Part shown: in pieces, positions 27,616-35,824 of the stretch | How the letters are laid out: each line of letters starts with the position of its first letter | How positions within the stretch are numbered: the stretch's first letter is position 1 | DNA from: an uncultured Candidatus Saccharibacteria bacterium | Lineage (GTDB): Bacteria > Patescibacteriota > Saccharimonadia > Saccharimonadales > Saccharimonadaceae | Length of the DNA: 64,000 bases | Assembly (NCBI GenBank): GCA_947305705.1 | Contig: CAMZEB010000002.1 | Span: 16,115-80,114 of the forward strand | Reading direction: 5' to 3' | Notes under the pieces: model-generated | What the model saw: only the letters and a program-made list of their open reading frames with translations | Told to the model about the DNA's origin: nothing | The model's database searches: none | Translations under genes and position numbers: made by a program

Positions 27616-29145
27616 ATGTACACGAATAATCAAATTCTCGTTGGTAAGACCAGTGAGAAAAAAGAATTATCCATTCTTCTAGATAAAGCAAATCGCCACG
27701 GCCTTATCACTGGCGCATCTGGCTCAGGCAAGACTATCACGCTCAAAGTTATGGCCGAAAGTTTTTCCGACGCCGGCGTCCCAGTTTTTCTCGCCGATGT
27801 CAAAGGCGACCTTGCTGGCACCGCATTTCCGGGCACAATTAACGAAAAAATCCAAAGCCGCCTCGATTCGCTCGAACTCTCTGGTTTTGAGGCTAAATCT
27901 TATCCTGTTTGCTTCTGGGACCTTTATGGCAAAAACGGCCTCCATCTTCGCGCAACTGTCAAAAGCGTTGGCGCTGACATCTTCTCGATCATCCTCGGCC
28001 TCAGCGAAGCTCAAGAGGGAATCCTCGCTATTGCATTCGCTATCGCCGAAGACGAAGACCTGCAGCTCGATACCATCGCCGATCTTCGCGCCGTCCTACA
28101 ATTTATCGCCGACAATCGCGCGGATTACAACACAAAATACGGCCAAATCACCCCGCAAAGCGTCGGCGCAATTCAGCGCAGCCTCCTCCAACTCCAAAAC
28201 CAAGGTGCCGACAAATTCTTCGGCCGCCCAATGCTCGATATTGACGATTTCTATAAAACCACCAATGGCCGTGGCGTGATTAATATTCTCGACTCCGTCA
28301 AACTTTTCCAAAGTCCAGACCTCTACGCCTCGTTCCTGCTCTGGATTTTGAGCGAACTCTTCAATAAATCCCCAGAGGTCGGCGACCAAGATAAACCTCG
28401 GCTTGTCTTCTTCTTCGACGAGGCGCATCTCCTCTTTAATAATATGCCAAGTTACCGCCTCAAGCGCATTACTCAAATCGTCAAACTGATTCGCTCTCGC
28501 GGTATCGGCCTCTACTTTATTTCTCAAGCTCCGACCGATATTCCAGGCGAAATTCTTGCCCAGCTCGGCAACCGCGTCCAGCACACCCTCCGCGCTTACA
28601 CGCCAGCAGAGAAGAAGACCGTCAAAGCCGCCGCAGATGCTTTCCGCACAAACAAAGAATTCAACACCGAGCAAGCCATTCTCGAGTTAGGTACCGGCGA
28701 AGCTCTAATTTCCTTCCAAAACGAAAAAGGCGCCCCAGAAATCGTCGAGAAAGCCACCATTTTGCCACCACAAAGCCGTATGGGAACAATTACGAAGGAT
28801 GAACGCAATTCTATCATTGCCGCTAGCCCACTCGCTGCAAATTACGTCGCAGAGCCGCCAAAACGCAGCGAATATGCCCCACCAGCACCAGCCAAAGCCG
28901 AAACCAAAAAAATCGACCCAAGCCAAGCGCAAGCTGAAGCGCTCGCTCGCTATTCCTCAAAATATAACACTGGTGGCAAACCAGCCGAACAGCCAACAAA
29001 AGTTGAGAAACCAGCCACCAAACAGACCAAAACCACAAAACGCGGCAAATCTGTTGTCGAAAAATCCGGCGAACGTTTCTTCACAAACCTTGCAGGTTCG
29101 CTCGGCCGCAACATTGGCAACTTCTTCAAAAAACTCGGCAAATAA
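27616..29145 (+). CDS. HerA/YjgR-like ATPase (DUF853 family)
   Basis: 509 residues. Walker A GASGSGKTITLKVMAE near the start, Walker B RLVFFFDEAHLLF with the following LIRSRGIGLYFISQAPTDIPGEIL (sensor region) and the arginine segment NRVQHTLRAYTP. The last 100 residues are a Lys/Pro/Ala-rich linker plus a basic tail. The family consists of hexameric DNA-translocase-like ATPases of uncertain role; no NurA nuclease is adjacent. TACAAT at 27604-27609 leaves 6 bases to ATG, leaderless. Confidence 0.88.
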   Translation: MYTNNQILVGKTSEKKELSILLDKANRHGLITGASGSGKTITLKVMAESFSDAGVPVFLADVKGDLAGTAFPGTINEKIQSRLDSLELSGFEAKSYPVCFWDLYGKNGLHLRATVKSVGADIFSIILGLSEAQEGILAIAFAIAEDEDLQLDTIADLRAVLQFIADNRADYNTKYGQITPQSVGAIQRSLLQLQNQGADKFFGRPMLDIDDFYKTTNGRGVINILDSVKLFQSPDLYASFLLWILSELFNKSPEVGDQDKPRLVFFFDEAHLLFNNMPSYRLKRITQIVKLIRSRGIGLYFISQAPTDIPGEILAQLGNRVQHTLRAYTPAEKKTVKAAADAFRTNKEFNTEQAILELGTGEALISFQNEKGAPEIVEKATILPPQSRMGTITKDERNSIIAASPLAANYVAEPPKRSEYAPPAPAKAETKKIDPSQAQAEALARYSSKYNTGGKPAEQPTKVEKPATKQTKTTKRGKSVVEKSGERFFTNLAGSLGRNIGNFFKKLGK

Positions 29146-29156
29146 CCCCTCGCCGG

Positions 29157-29185
29157 TTGCAACAGATAGCTTTTTGTGCTAAAAT
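29157..29185 (+). promoter_or_regulatory. Promoter of the hppA transcript
   Basis: TTGCAA 29157-29162, 17 bases, TAAAAT 29180-29185 preceded by TTTGTGC. The transcript would carry a leader of about 175 bases containing the small ORF at 29261. Confidence 0.7.
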
Positions 29186-29260
29186 TAGCCAAAGCATACA
29201 GAGAGGTATGTCTTTTTTGTGTATCACACTCTAGTTCTTTTACAAAGGAGGGAAACTTAA

Positions 29261-29350
29261 ATGGGTTACTCTTTTATAGTTCTCGGCGGTCCGCCAGGTA
29301 TTATCCCTGCGGCAAATCGCTACGGCGTCCATCTGGACATTACACCATGA
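29261..29350 (+). CDS. Small ORF / possible leader peptide upstream of hppA (29 residues)
   Basis: The peptide is MGYSFIVLGGPPGIIPAANR followed by YGVHLDITP. A near-perfect Shine-Dalgarno site (AAAGGAGGG) stands 7 bases before ATG. The stop TGA at 29348-29350 is 18 bases before the hppA ATG, which has its own AAAAGGAGG. It contains Pro-Pro-Gly, a known EF-P-dependent ribosome-stalling motif, and then a Pro as last residue, so it could tune hppA translation (inference). No homologue recognised; it could also simply be a small membrane-active peptide. Confidence 0.55.
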   Translation: MGYSFIVLGGPPGIIPAANRYGVHLDITP

Positions 29351-29368
29351 TGAAAAGGAGGAAAAATC

Positions 29369-31483
29369 ATGTTAGTGTATCTCGCAGTAATTGCAATCAC
29401 TCTCTTGGCACTCTTGTATGTTATGTATAACTACGCAAAACTCAAGAAAATGCCCGAAGGAACGGAGAGCATGGTTGAGCTTGGCGAGATAATCCGTGAC
29501 GGCGCTCGTACTTTTATGCTCGCCGAGTACAAGATTATCGTGCCAGTTATCGCAGTGATTGCAATCATCTTTTCGTGCTTCATTGAAGCGACATCCGGTC
29601 TAACCTTTATCTTTGGTGCTACTATGAGTAGCCTTGCGTGCGTTATCGGTATGCGCAGCGCAACTTATGCGAATGTGCGTACTGCCAACACTGCAAGAGA
29701 AACCAAGAATATTGGCAAAACCACCCAGACCGCCCTTCGCGGCGGCAGCATTTCCGGTCTGAGCGTTCCTGCATTTGGTTTGTTCGGAATCGTTGTTATT
29801 ATCCTTGTTACTGGCGGAATCAAAATTGGCGCCACCGGCAAAGGATTAATCGTTTCTTTCACCTGCAACCCGACCATTATGCGCTTTACAACCTATTCGT
29901 TAGGCTGTAGCCTTGTCGCAATGTTCAATCGTATTGCAGGCGGTAACTACACCAAGGCAGCCGATATTTCCGCCGACATCGTTGGCAAAAATATCTTCGA
30001 TATGCCTGAAGATGACTCCAGAATGCCCAACACTATCTGCGATTTTATCGGAGATAACGTAAACGACATCGCCGGTAACTGCAGCGACCTTTTGGAAAGC
30101 TTTGTTGCTACAATCGTAGCCTGCCTTCTGATTTCCGCTTCATTATCTAACGGCGGCGCAAGTGACGCATTCTTTAAATCGGCAAGCATTTTCCCGATTA
30201 TCATCGCTGGCGCAGGCCTTCTTGGCAGCATCATCGGAATCGCTTATGCATTGCTCCACAAAGCAAGCGACCATCCGTCAAGGGAACTCGACGTTGCGAC
30301 ATATATTTCTGCCGGCATCGTCATCATCGCAAGCTTCATCGCATCCTACGTCGTATTCGGCAATATCGAGTTAATCGACAAATTCAAACTCGGCTGGATT
30401 TCGCCCTGGATCGCTAGCGCACTCGGCATGTTCAGTGGCGTATTAATCGGCAAGATCACCGAGTATTACACCGGCACTGATTTCAAACCGGTTAAATCCT
30501 TAGCACAAATGGCAAAAGAAAGTGCCGCGTTCGTCGTTACAAAAGGCGACGCCATCGGTTCACGTTCTTGCCTGCTTCCAATCGGGCTCATCGTAACATC
30601 GCTCATCATTTCCGGCTCTCTCTGCGGTATCTACGGTATCGCACTGGCAGCACTCGGTATGCTGAGCTTCGTCGGCACGACTGTTTCAATCGACGCATTC
30701 GGCCCCATTGCAGACAATGCTGGCGGCATTGCAGAAAGTTGCAAACTCGAGCACGATATCCGTAAAATTACCGATAAGCTCGATGCCGTAGGTAACACCA
30801 CTGCCGCAATCGGCAAAGGTTTCGCTATCGGCTCCGCTGCATTCGCAACTGTCAGCTTGATTGTTGCCTACGTTGAAAGTTATTCAACGGGCGGCGTAGC
30901 AACACTGAATGCTGCAAGTTTTATGATTATCGCCGGCCTCATCTTTGGCGGCGCAATCATCGAATACTTCTCGGCACTGCTGACTGACAACACTATCGAC
31001 TCTGCATATCTTTTAGCAGAGGAAGGCAAACGCCAGCTGCTAGCTGACAACAAAGCTGTTCTCAAGGGCACAAAACGCCCCGATTACGAAAGATGTATCT
31101 CGATGGCCGCGAATGAAGCCTTGCGCAAAATGCTCATTCCGTCGCTGCTCGCACTCTTCGTGCCGGCAATTGGCGGTATCCTGTTTGGCGCAGAATTCGT
31201 CGGCGGAATCCTGCTCGGCGCTACAATCGTTGCCATCCCGAAGGCTATCTTTATGGGCAACTCCGGCGGTGCTTTCGATAATGGCAAGAAAGCCATCGAA
31301 TCCGGCCTCGTCGAAGGAGCAGAGAAAGGCTCCGAAGCCCACAAAGCAGCCGTTGTCGGCGATACTATCGGCGACACCAGAAAAGACGTCGTTGGCGTTG
31401 CGCTCGACATCGCTATCAAGCTGATGTCCACCGTCGCAAACACGCTTGCACCCGTCTTTGCATCGTTCCACATTATCGGCTAA
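29369..31483 (+). CDS. hppA: Membrane-bound ion-pumping pyrophosphatase
   Basis: 704 residues with about 15-16 membrane segments. It couples PPi hydrolysis to H+ (or Na+) export. Substrate-site motifs: DISADIVGKNIFDMPEDDSR, GDNVNDIAGNCSDLLES, DAFGPIADNAGGIAE, and the C-terminal KAAVVGDTIGDTRKDVVGVALDIAIK. GNTTAAIGKG at residues 475-484 has Ala where K+-independent enzymes have Lys, so a K+-dependent type is expected. Ion choice cannot be settled by eye. Ribosome site AAAAGGAGG. Energy role: recovers PPi from polymerase and synthetase reactions as an ion gradient. Confidence 0.95.
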   Translation: MLVYLAVIAITLLALLYVMYNYAKLKKMPEGTESMVELGEIIRDGARTFMLAEYKIIVPVIAVIAIIFSCFIEATSGLTFIFGATMSSLACVIGMRSATYANVRTANTARETKNIGKTTQTALRGGSISGLSVPAFGLFGIVVIILVTGGIKIGATGKGLIVSFTCNPTIMRFTTYSLGCSLVAMFNRIAGGNYTKAADISADIVGKNIFDMPEDDSRMPNTICDFIGDNVNDIAGNCSDLLESFVATIVACLLISASLSNGGASDAFFKSASIFPIIIAGAGLLGSIIGIAYALLHKASDHPSRELDVATYISAGIVIIASFIASYVVFGNIELIDKFKLGWISPWIASALGMFSGVLIGKITEYYTGTDFKPVKSLAQMAKESAAFVVTKGDAIGSRSCLLPIGLIVTSLIISGSLCGIYGIALAALGMLSFVGTTVSIDAFGPIADNAGGIAESCKLEHDIRKITDKLDAVGNTTAAIGKGFAIGSAAFATVSLIVAYVESYSTGGVATLNAASFMIIAGLIFGGAIIEYFSALLTDNTIDSAYLLAEEGKRQLLADNKAVLKGTKRPDYERCISMAANEALRKMLIPSLLALFVPAIGGILFGAEFVGGILLGATIVAIPKAIFMGNSGGAFDNGKKAIESGLVEGAEKGSEAHKAAVVGDTIGDTRKDVVGVALDIAIKLMSTVANTLAPVFASFHIIG

Positions 31484-31506
31484 CCCATTTACTTTTTTCT
31501 CCCTAA

Positions 31507-31542
31507 AATCCCTCGGTCGCATTTCGGGCCGGGGGATTTTTT
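31507..31542 (+). terminator. Intrinsic terminator of hppA
   Basis: AATCCCTCGG pairs with CCGGGGGATT (31507-31516 with 31529-31538), followed by a T run. Confidence 0.83.
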
Positions 31543-31607
31543 ATGCAAATCTTTAGCTTATTTTTAAGCTTCAGCATTTATAATTAAACAAAACACAAGG
31601 AGTATAT

Positions 31608-33086
31608 ATGCAAAATCAAGGACAACAACCAGGCGGCATGCCACCAAACGGCAATCCAGGCGGAGTACCAGGTGGGCAGAGTTCAAATAATATTTCCCAT
31701 AGTGGCGCTACCGAGCTAACTAGCGACGCGACTTTGTCGGATCAAAGTTATTCTAGCACCAGTTCAGCCCAGAACGCTCTTTTAGTTTCTGGTGCTACCG
31801 TCTCTATTTCTAACCCTACAATTACCAAGACTGGCGACGATAACGGTGATAGTTCTGATTTCTATGGCACCAACGCCGCAGTGTTTGCATATAGTAATGC
31901 TACCTTGAATATTACAGGCGGTACAATAACCACCAATGGCTCACACACTAACGCCGTTTTTGCTTATGACTCCGGTACAATAAACATTTCCGACACAAAA
32001 ATCACCACTAGCTCCAATAATTCTGGCGGCGTTATGGTTACTGGTGGTGGCACACTTAATGCGACTAATCTAACCGTAGAAACTTCTGGTAATTCCTCCG
32101 CGCCAATCCGTAGCGATCGTGGCGGCGGCACACTTACGGTTGAGGGCGGTAGTTATACTTCTAGTGGCACTGGCAGCCCTGCAATCTATTCTACTGCCAA
32201 TATTATCGTCAAAAATGCCAATCTTACCGCAACTGCGTCCGAGGGCGTTGTAATTGAGGGTTTAAATAGCGTTACGCTCGAATCTACCACTGTTACTGAT
32301 ACGAATAATACCTTGAATGGTAATTCAGAAACCTACAAAAATATCTTCATTTACCAATCGATGAGTGGCGATGCTGAAACCGGTACTGGTACTTTTACGG
32401 CCAAAAATAGCACATTTATTACAAACAAAGGCGACCACTTCTTTGTAACTAATACAACCGCAGTCATAAATCTCACTGGCAATAAATTAACAAATAACGA
32501 CTCAACCGGAGCGTTCTTGCGCGCACAGAGCGGCAAATGGGGCAACTCTGGCTCGAACGGCGGCAATGTAACTTTGAATGCGACTTCACAAGAGATTATT
32601 GGCGATATCGTTATCGATAGTATTTCTTCATTAAACATGAGTCTAACCGAAAGCTACTACAAAGGCGCCATTAAGAACGACGGAAACATAAAACTAACAT
32701 TAGACACAGAGTCCATCATCGTTTTGACCGGTAATTCATACATTACTTCACTAGAAAACGCTACTTCCGATAATTCAAACATTTACGCTAATGGCTATAA
32801 ACTTTACGTCAATGGGACAGAGGTCTCCATCAATCAAAGCACTGCGCCAGAGTCGACCATTGGTGATACTACGGGCGAGGTGCAGGATGTTTCTAATAAC
32901 AATACAGATACGAGCATAAACATCCCGATCCTAATTTCCTGTATCGTTGGCGGAGTCTTAATTATTGGCGCAATAGTGGCGAAAATCATAAAGAAGAAGC
33001 ACGACCGTAAACCAAAAACACCTGAGATTGTTTCTAGCGAAAGCAATCAAAACTCAGGCCCAATCAACCCATCGCAGGGACTATGA
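31608..33086 (+). CDS. Beta-helix-type surface protein with C-terminal membrane anchor
   Basis: 492 residues. It starts with a Gln/Pro/Gly-rich 25-residue tail, then about 380 residues of repeated short strands rich in Thr/Ser/Asn/Gly (ATLNITGGTITTNGSH, GTINISDTKITTSSN, GTLNATNLTVETSGN), typical of a right-handed beta-helix. The membrane segment at about 444-467 (IPILISCIVGGVLIIGAIVAKIIKKK) is followed by a basic tail. No signal peptide is visible, although the anchor orientation suggests display outside. Strong start: AAGGAG 8 bases before ATG. Base composition and codon use (ACT, GGT, AAT) differ from nearby genes, so transfer is possible. Confidence 0.75.
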   Translation: MQNQGQQPGGMPPNGNPGGVPGGQSSNNISHSGATELTSDATLSDQSYSSTSSAQNALLVSGATVSISNPTITKTGDDNGDSSDFYGTNAAVFAYSNATLNITGGTITTNGSHTNAVFAYDSGTINISDTKITTSSNNSGGVMVTGGGTLNATNLTVETSGNSSAPIRSDRGGGTLTVEGGSYTSSGTGSPAIYSTANIIVKNANLTATASEGVVIEGLNSVTLESTTVTDTNNTLNGNSETYKNIFIYQSMSGDAETGTGTFTAKNSTFITNKGDHFFVTNTTAVINLTGNKLTNNDSTGAFLRAQSGKWGNSGSNGGNVTLNATSQEIIGDIVIDSISSLNMSLTESYYKGAIKNDGNIKLTLDTESIIVLTGNSYITSLENATSDNSNIYANGYKLYVNGTEVSINQSTAPESTIGDTTGEVQDVSNNNTDTSINIPILISCIVGGVLIIGAIVAKIIKKKHDRKPKTPEIVSSESNQNSGPINPSQGL

Positions 33087-33100
33087 TAGCTCAATGAATA

Positions 33101-33126
33101 AAAAACAGCCCTACGGGGCGTTTTTT
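33101..33126 (+). terminator. Intrinsic terminator
   Basis: A short GCCC/GGGC stem with a TACG loop is followed by GTTTTTT. Confidence 0.7.
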
Positions 33127-33138
33127 ATAGAATAATTT

Positions 33139-33215
33139 TGGTGATCTCGGAGGGAGTCGAACCCTCGATTTTCTGGATGAGAACCAGACGTCCTGGACCA
33201 CTAGACGACGAGACC
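33139..33215 (-). tRNA. tRNA-Glu (anticodon CTC)
   Basis: Cloverleaf read on the minus strand: acceptor GGTCTCG with CGAGATC, anticodon stem TCTGG/CCAGA around loop TTCTCAT (CTC at positions 34-36), T arm GGGTTCGACTCCC. The CCA end is encoded (33139-33141). Confidence 0.95.
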
Positions 33216-33282
33216 ACTGAAGAATATTCTAACAAATTATCAGAGCAATTGCAAATAATAGCAATTTATTTTCTAAAAATAG

Positions 33283-33618
33283 CTAATCATCGTTTTTCGC
33301 GCGGTGCTTCGAGCGTTCTTCCGAAAAGCCCTCCGGATAGCGCGCCTTGAGCTTCGCAATATTACGTTCAAAAACCTCAGACAGATCACAATCGAGCGCA
33401 TAGGCCGTAATCGCTAGATACCACGCTACATCGCCAAGCTCCTTTATCATGTGGTCGCGATCGAGCTCGTGGCCATGCATCATATGCTTTTTGAGCGCAT
33501 CAATAACCTCACCAGATTCGCCGCAAAGCCCCATTGCGCCATTCAGTAAGACTTGTTTCTTATCTAAATCACCATTAAGCGTCCTTAATGCTAACTCCTG
33601 ATATTTGTTCGCATCCAT
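33283..33618 (-). CDS. MazG-like nucleotide pyrophosphohydrolase
   Basis: 111 residues, a single all-helical MazG domain: LCGESGEVIDALKKHMMHGH gives the ExxE metal site and IKELGDVAWYLAITAYALD the ExxD site. It hydrolyses (d)NTPs or modified nucleotides to NMP and PPi; the exact substrate is unknown. The start at 33618 has GGAGG just upstream. A -10 (TATAAT on the minus strand, 33643-33638) lies between it and repeat copy B. Confidence 0.88.
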   Translation of the reverse strand: MDANKYQELALRTLNGDLDKKQVLLNGAMGLCGESGEVIDALKKHMMHGHELDRDHMIKELGDVAWYLAITAYALDCDLSEVFERNIAKLKARYPEGFSEERSKHRAKNDD

Positions 33619-33654
33619 AAAAACCTCCATTACATCTATTATACAAGACTTTGT

Positions 33655-33770
33655 CGTAAAGGCAGACCTCTTGGCGGGACTTGCGGAGGCTACGGCCGAG
33701 CACGAAGCAGCGCTCGCCCGTAACGACGGGCCGAGCAACTACTGTGCCCGCCGAGAGGTTTGCATTTACG
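33655..33770 (+). repeat. Structured intergenic element, copy B
   Basis: The core (33681-33745) shares TTGCGGAGGCTACGGCCGAG and the hairpin GCTCG-CCCGT-AACG-ACGGG-(C)-CGAGC (33712-33736) with the other copies. Arms of about 25 bases pair almost fully: CGTAAA with TTTACG outside, and CCTCTTGGCGGG with CCCGCCGAGAGG inside (one G-T). It lies between the divergent mazG-like and vanZ-like genes, over their -35 regions. Confidence 0.88.
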
Positions 33771-33820
33771 GCAAAAACATAGTATAATATATGAAACCAC
33801 AACTGGGAGACAAAGCAAGC

Positions 33821-34312
33821 ATGAACACAATCAAGCGATATTGGCGAATCATTTTTCCAATCTTCTTCATCATCGTAATCTGGATATTCTCGTCGAATAA
33901 CGGCGATGCTTCCGCCTCTCAATCTACATTCTTTGCCAACATCTTTGGCCTTCCAAACGAACTCATCCGCAAATTCGCTCATTTCATTCTCTTTGGCGCC
34001 CTCGGTTACAGCTGCACTAGCTTTATCAAAGGCCTCCATCCGCTCACTTTCCCGAAATACACTCAGGTCTTTTACCCAGTTATCATTACCGTCGTCTACG
34101 GTGCGCTTGACGAAGTCCATCAGCTCACTGTCATGGGTCGCAACGGTAGCATCTCCGACGTCTTCATCGACGCCCTTGCTGGCCTCGCTGGCGTCCTAGC
34201 CTATATCGCATTCTTCTGTTTCTATCGTATATACAAATCAAAACGTCAGACAGCCAACGCCGCTATCGAACTTCAACAAGAAGTCATCGAAGAAGCTCTT
34301 CAAGAAAAATAG
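33821..34312 (+). CDS. VanZ-family membrane protein
   Basis: 163 residues with four membrane segments and the VanZ pattern: IRKFAHFILFGALGYSC in segment two, then VYGALDEVHQLTVMGRNGSISDVFIDALAGLAG (family E-x-x-Q-x-F-x-x-x-R-x-x-x-x-D-x-x-x-N/D). An ATG at 33791 would add 10 residues, but it lies only 2 bases after the TATAAT (33783-33788), so 33821, with a weak GGGAG upstream, is preferred. The role in glycopeptide resistance or envelope biology is not established. Confidence 0.83.
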   Translation: MNTIKRYWRIIFPIFFIIVIWIFSSNNGDASASQSTFFANIFGLPNELIRKFAHFILFGALGYSCTSFIKGLHPLTFPKYTQVFYPVIITVVYGALDEVHQLTVMGRNGSISDVFIDALAGLAGVLAYIAFFCFYRIYKSKRQTANAAIELQQEVIEEALQEK

Positions 34313-34392
34313 CGTCCGGATCACTCCAAAACGCATTATACCCTTATTATATCACACTTTACATTTTTTGTCAATTCTGCTAGAATTAAGCT

Positions 34393-35697
34393 ATGAAATT
34401 ACCGGTAGTAGCAATCATTGGCCAGACCAATGCTGGCAAGTCTAGTCTATTTAATCGCCTCGTTCGCAAATCGACGGCGATTGTTGCGCGCGAAGCCGGT
34501 ACTACCCGCGATAACGTCGTTAGCAAAGTAAACAACCAATATGTCCTCGTCGATACCGCCGGTCTCAAGGACCCAGACGACGAATTCGAGGCTCACATCC
34601 AAGATCAAATCGAAGATGCCGTCGCTAACGCCGACCTTATCTTGCTCGCGCTCGATAGCAGCAAATACCCGGATCACAACGACAAAATGATAGCCAAAAA
34701 AGCTTTCAAATCCGGTAAGCCAATCCTTTTCTTGCTCAATAAATCCGACCTTGGCGAAGCCCTTCCGAATGAGGAATTTCTCACGCTCGGCGCCAAAAAT
34801 CCAATCCGCGTCTCCGCAACGACAGGCATGGGCCTCAACGAACTCCGCGATAAAATCCTTGCTGAACTCAAAGGTCTCGGTTTCGACACTCGCGAAAGAG
34901 CAGAGCAGCCAGACAATCGCATTAAGATTGCTCTTATTGGTCGCCCAAACGTTGGCAAGTCCAGCCTCTTTAACTCTCTTGCTCAGAAACAGCAAGCCGT
35001 CGTCGCCAACCTCGCCGGTACCACCCGCGATGTCAATCGCACCGAAATTCGCTACAAAGGTCAGACTATCGAATTACTAGACACCGCTGGTCTCCGCAAG
35101 CCAGGCAAACGCGAAGTTGGCATTGAGAAATTTTCCGCCCTTCGTAGCCTTTCCGCCATCGAAGAAGCTGACATTTGCTGCATGCTCGTCGACAGCACCG
35201 AGCCTCACTCCAAGCTCGACCAGAGCCTCGCAGGCCAAATCGTCGACGCAGGCAAGGGCATCATTCTCGTCGTTACCAAGACCGACCTCGAGCACAAAGA
35301 TAGCGACGAAATTCTCGACAACCTCGAATATGATTTCAACTTCATTCCATATGCGCCAGTCGTTATGACTAGCTCCGTTACTGGCAAAAATGTCACCAAG
35401 ATCTTCGAACTCGCTGCCCAAATCGACCGTGCTCGCCACGCCGAGCTCAAGACCTCCGACCTCAATAAGCTTCTTACCGATGCCGTCAACTCTCATCCAC
35501 CTGCCGGCCTCAAGAATACTCATCCAAAACTTCGCTATATGGTCCAGACCGACACCTGCCCACCTTGGTTCGTCATCTACGGCAGCAACCTCAGCCTCCT
35601 TCACTGGAGCTACAAACGTTATCTTGAGCGCCGCCTCCGCGAGAGCTTCGACTTTGGCGGCACCCCAATTTTCTTCTCCTTCCGCAACCGCGACTAA
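34393..35697 (+). CDS. der: GTPase Der (EngA), 50S assembly
   Basis: 434 residues. Two tandem GTPase domains: the first has GQTNAGKSS (usually GRPNVGKS), DTAGL and NKSD; the second has GRPNVGKSS, DTAGLRKPGK and TKTD. A C-terminal KH-like domain follows (HPKLRYMVQTDTCPPWFVIYG, YLERRLRESFDFGGTPI). TAGAAT at 34381-34386 leaves 6 bases to ATG, leaderless; TTTACA stands 17 bases upstream of the -10. Confidence 0.96.
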   Translation: MKLPVVAIIGQTNAGKSSLFNRLVRKSTAIVAREAGTTRDNVVSKVNNQYVLVDTAGLKDPDDEFEAHIQDQIEDAVANADLILLALDSSKYPDHNDKMIAKKAFKSGKPILFLLNKSDLGEALPNEEFLTLGAKNPIRVSATTGMGLNELRDKILAELKGLGFDTRERAEQPDNRIKIALIGRPNVGKSSLFNSLAQKQQAVVANLAGTTRDVNRTEIRYKGQTIELLDTAGLRKPGKREVGIEKFSALRSLSAIEEADICCMLVDSTEPHSKLDQSLAGQIVDAGKGIILVVTKTDLEHKDSDEILDNLEYDFNFIPYAPVVMTSSVTGKNVTKIFELAAQIDRARHAELKTSDLNKLLTDAVNSHPPAGLKNTHPKLRYMVQTDTCPPWFVIYGSNLSLLHWSYKRYLERRLRESFDFGGTPIFFSFRNRD

Positions 35698-35824
35698 TTA
35701 CACCATCTTTACAAAATTTGTCAAATATGCTATAACTAAAAGAAGCAAGTGGGCGTCTTAATAGGATGCCTATTTTGTTCAGTACATTAACAGGGAAACA
35801 CATATCCGAAAGGGGGAAATACGA

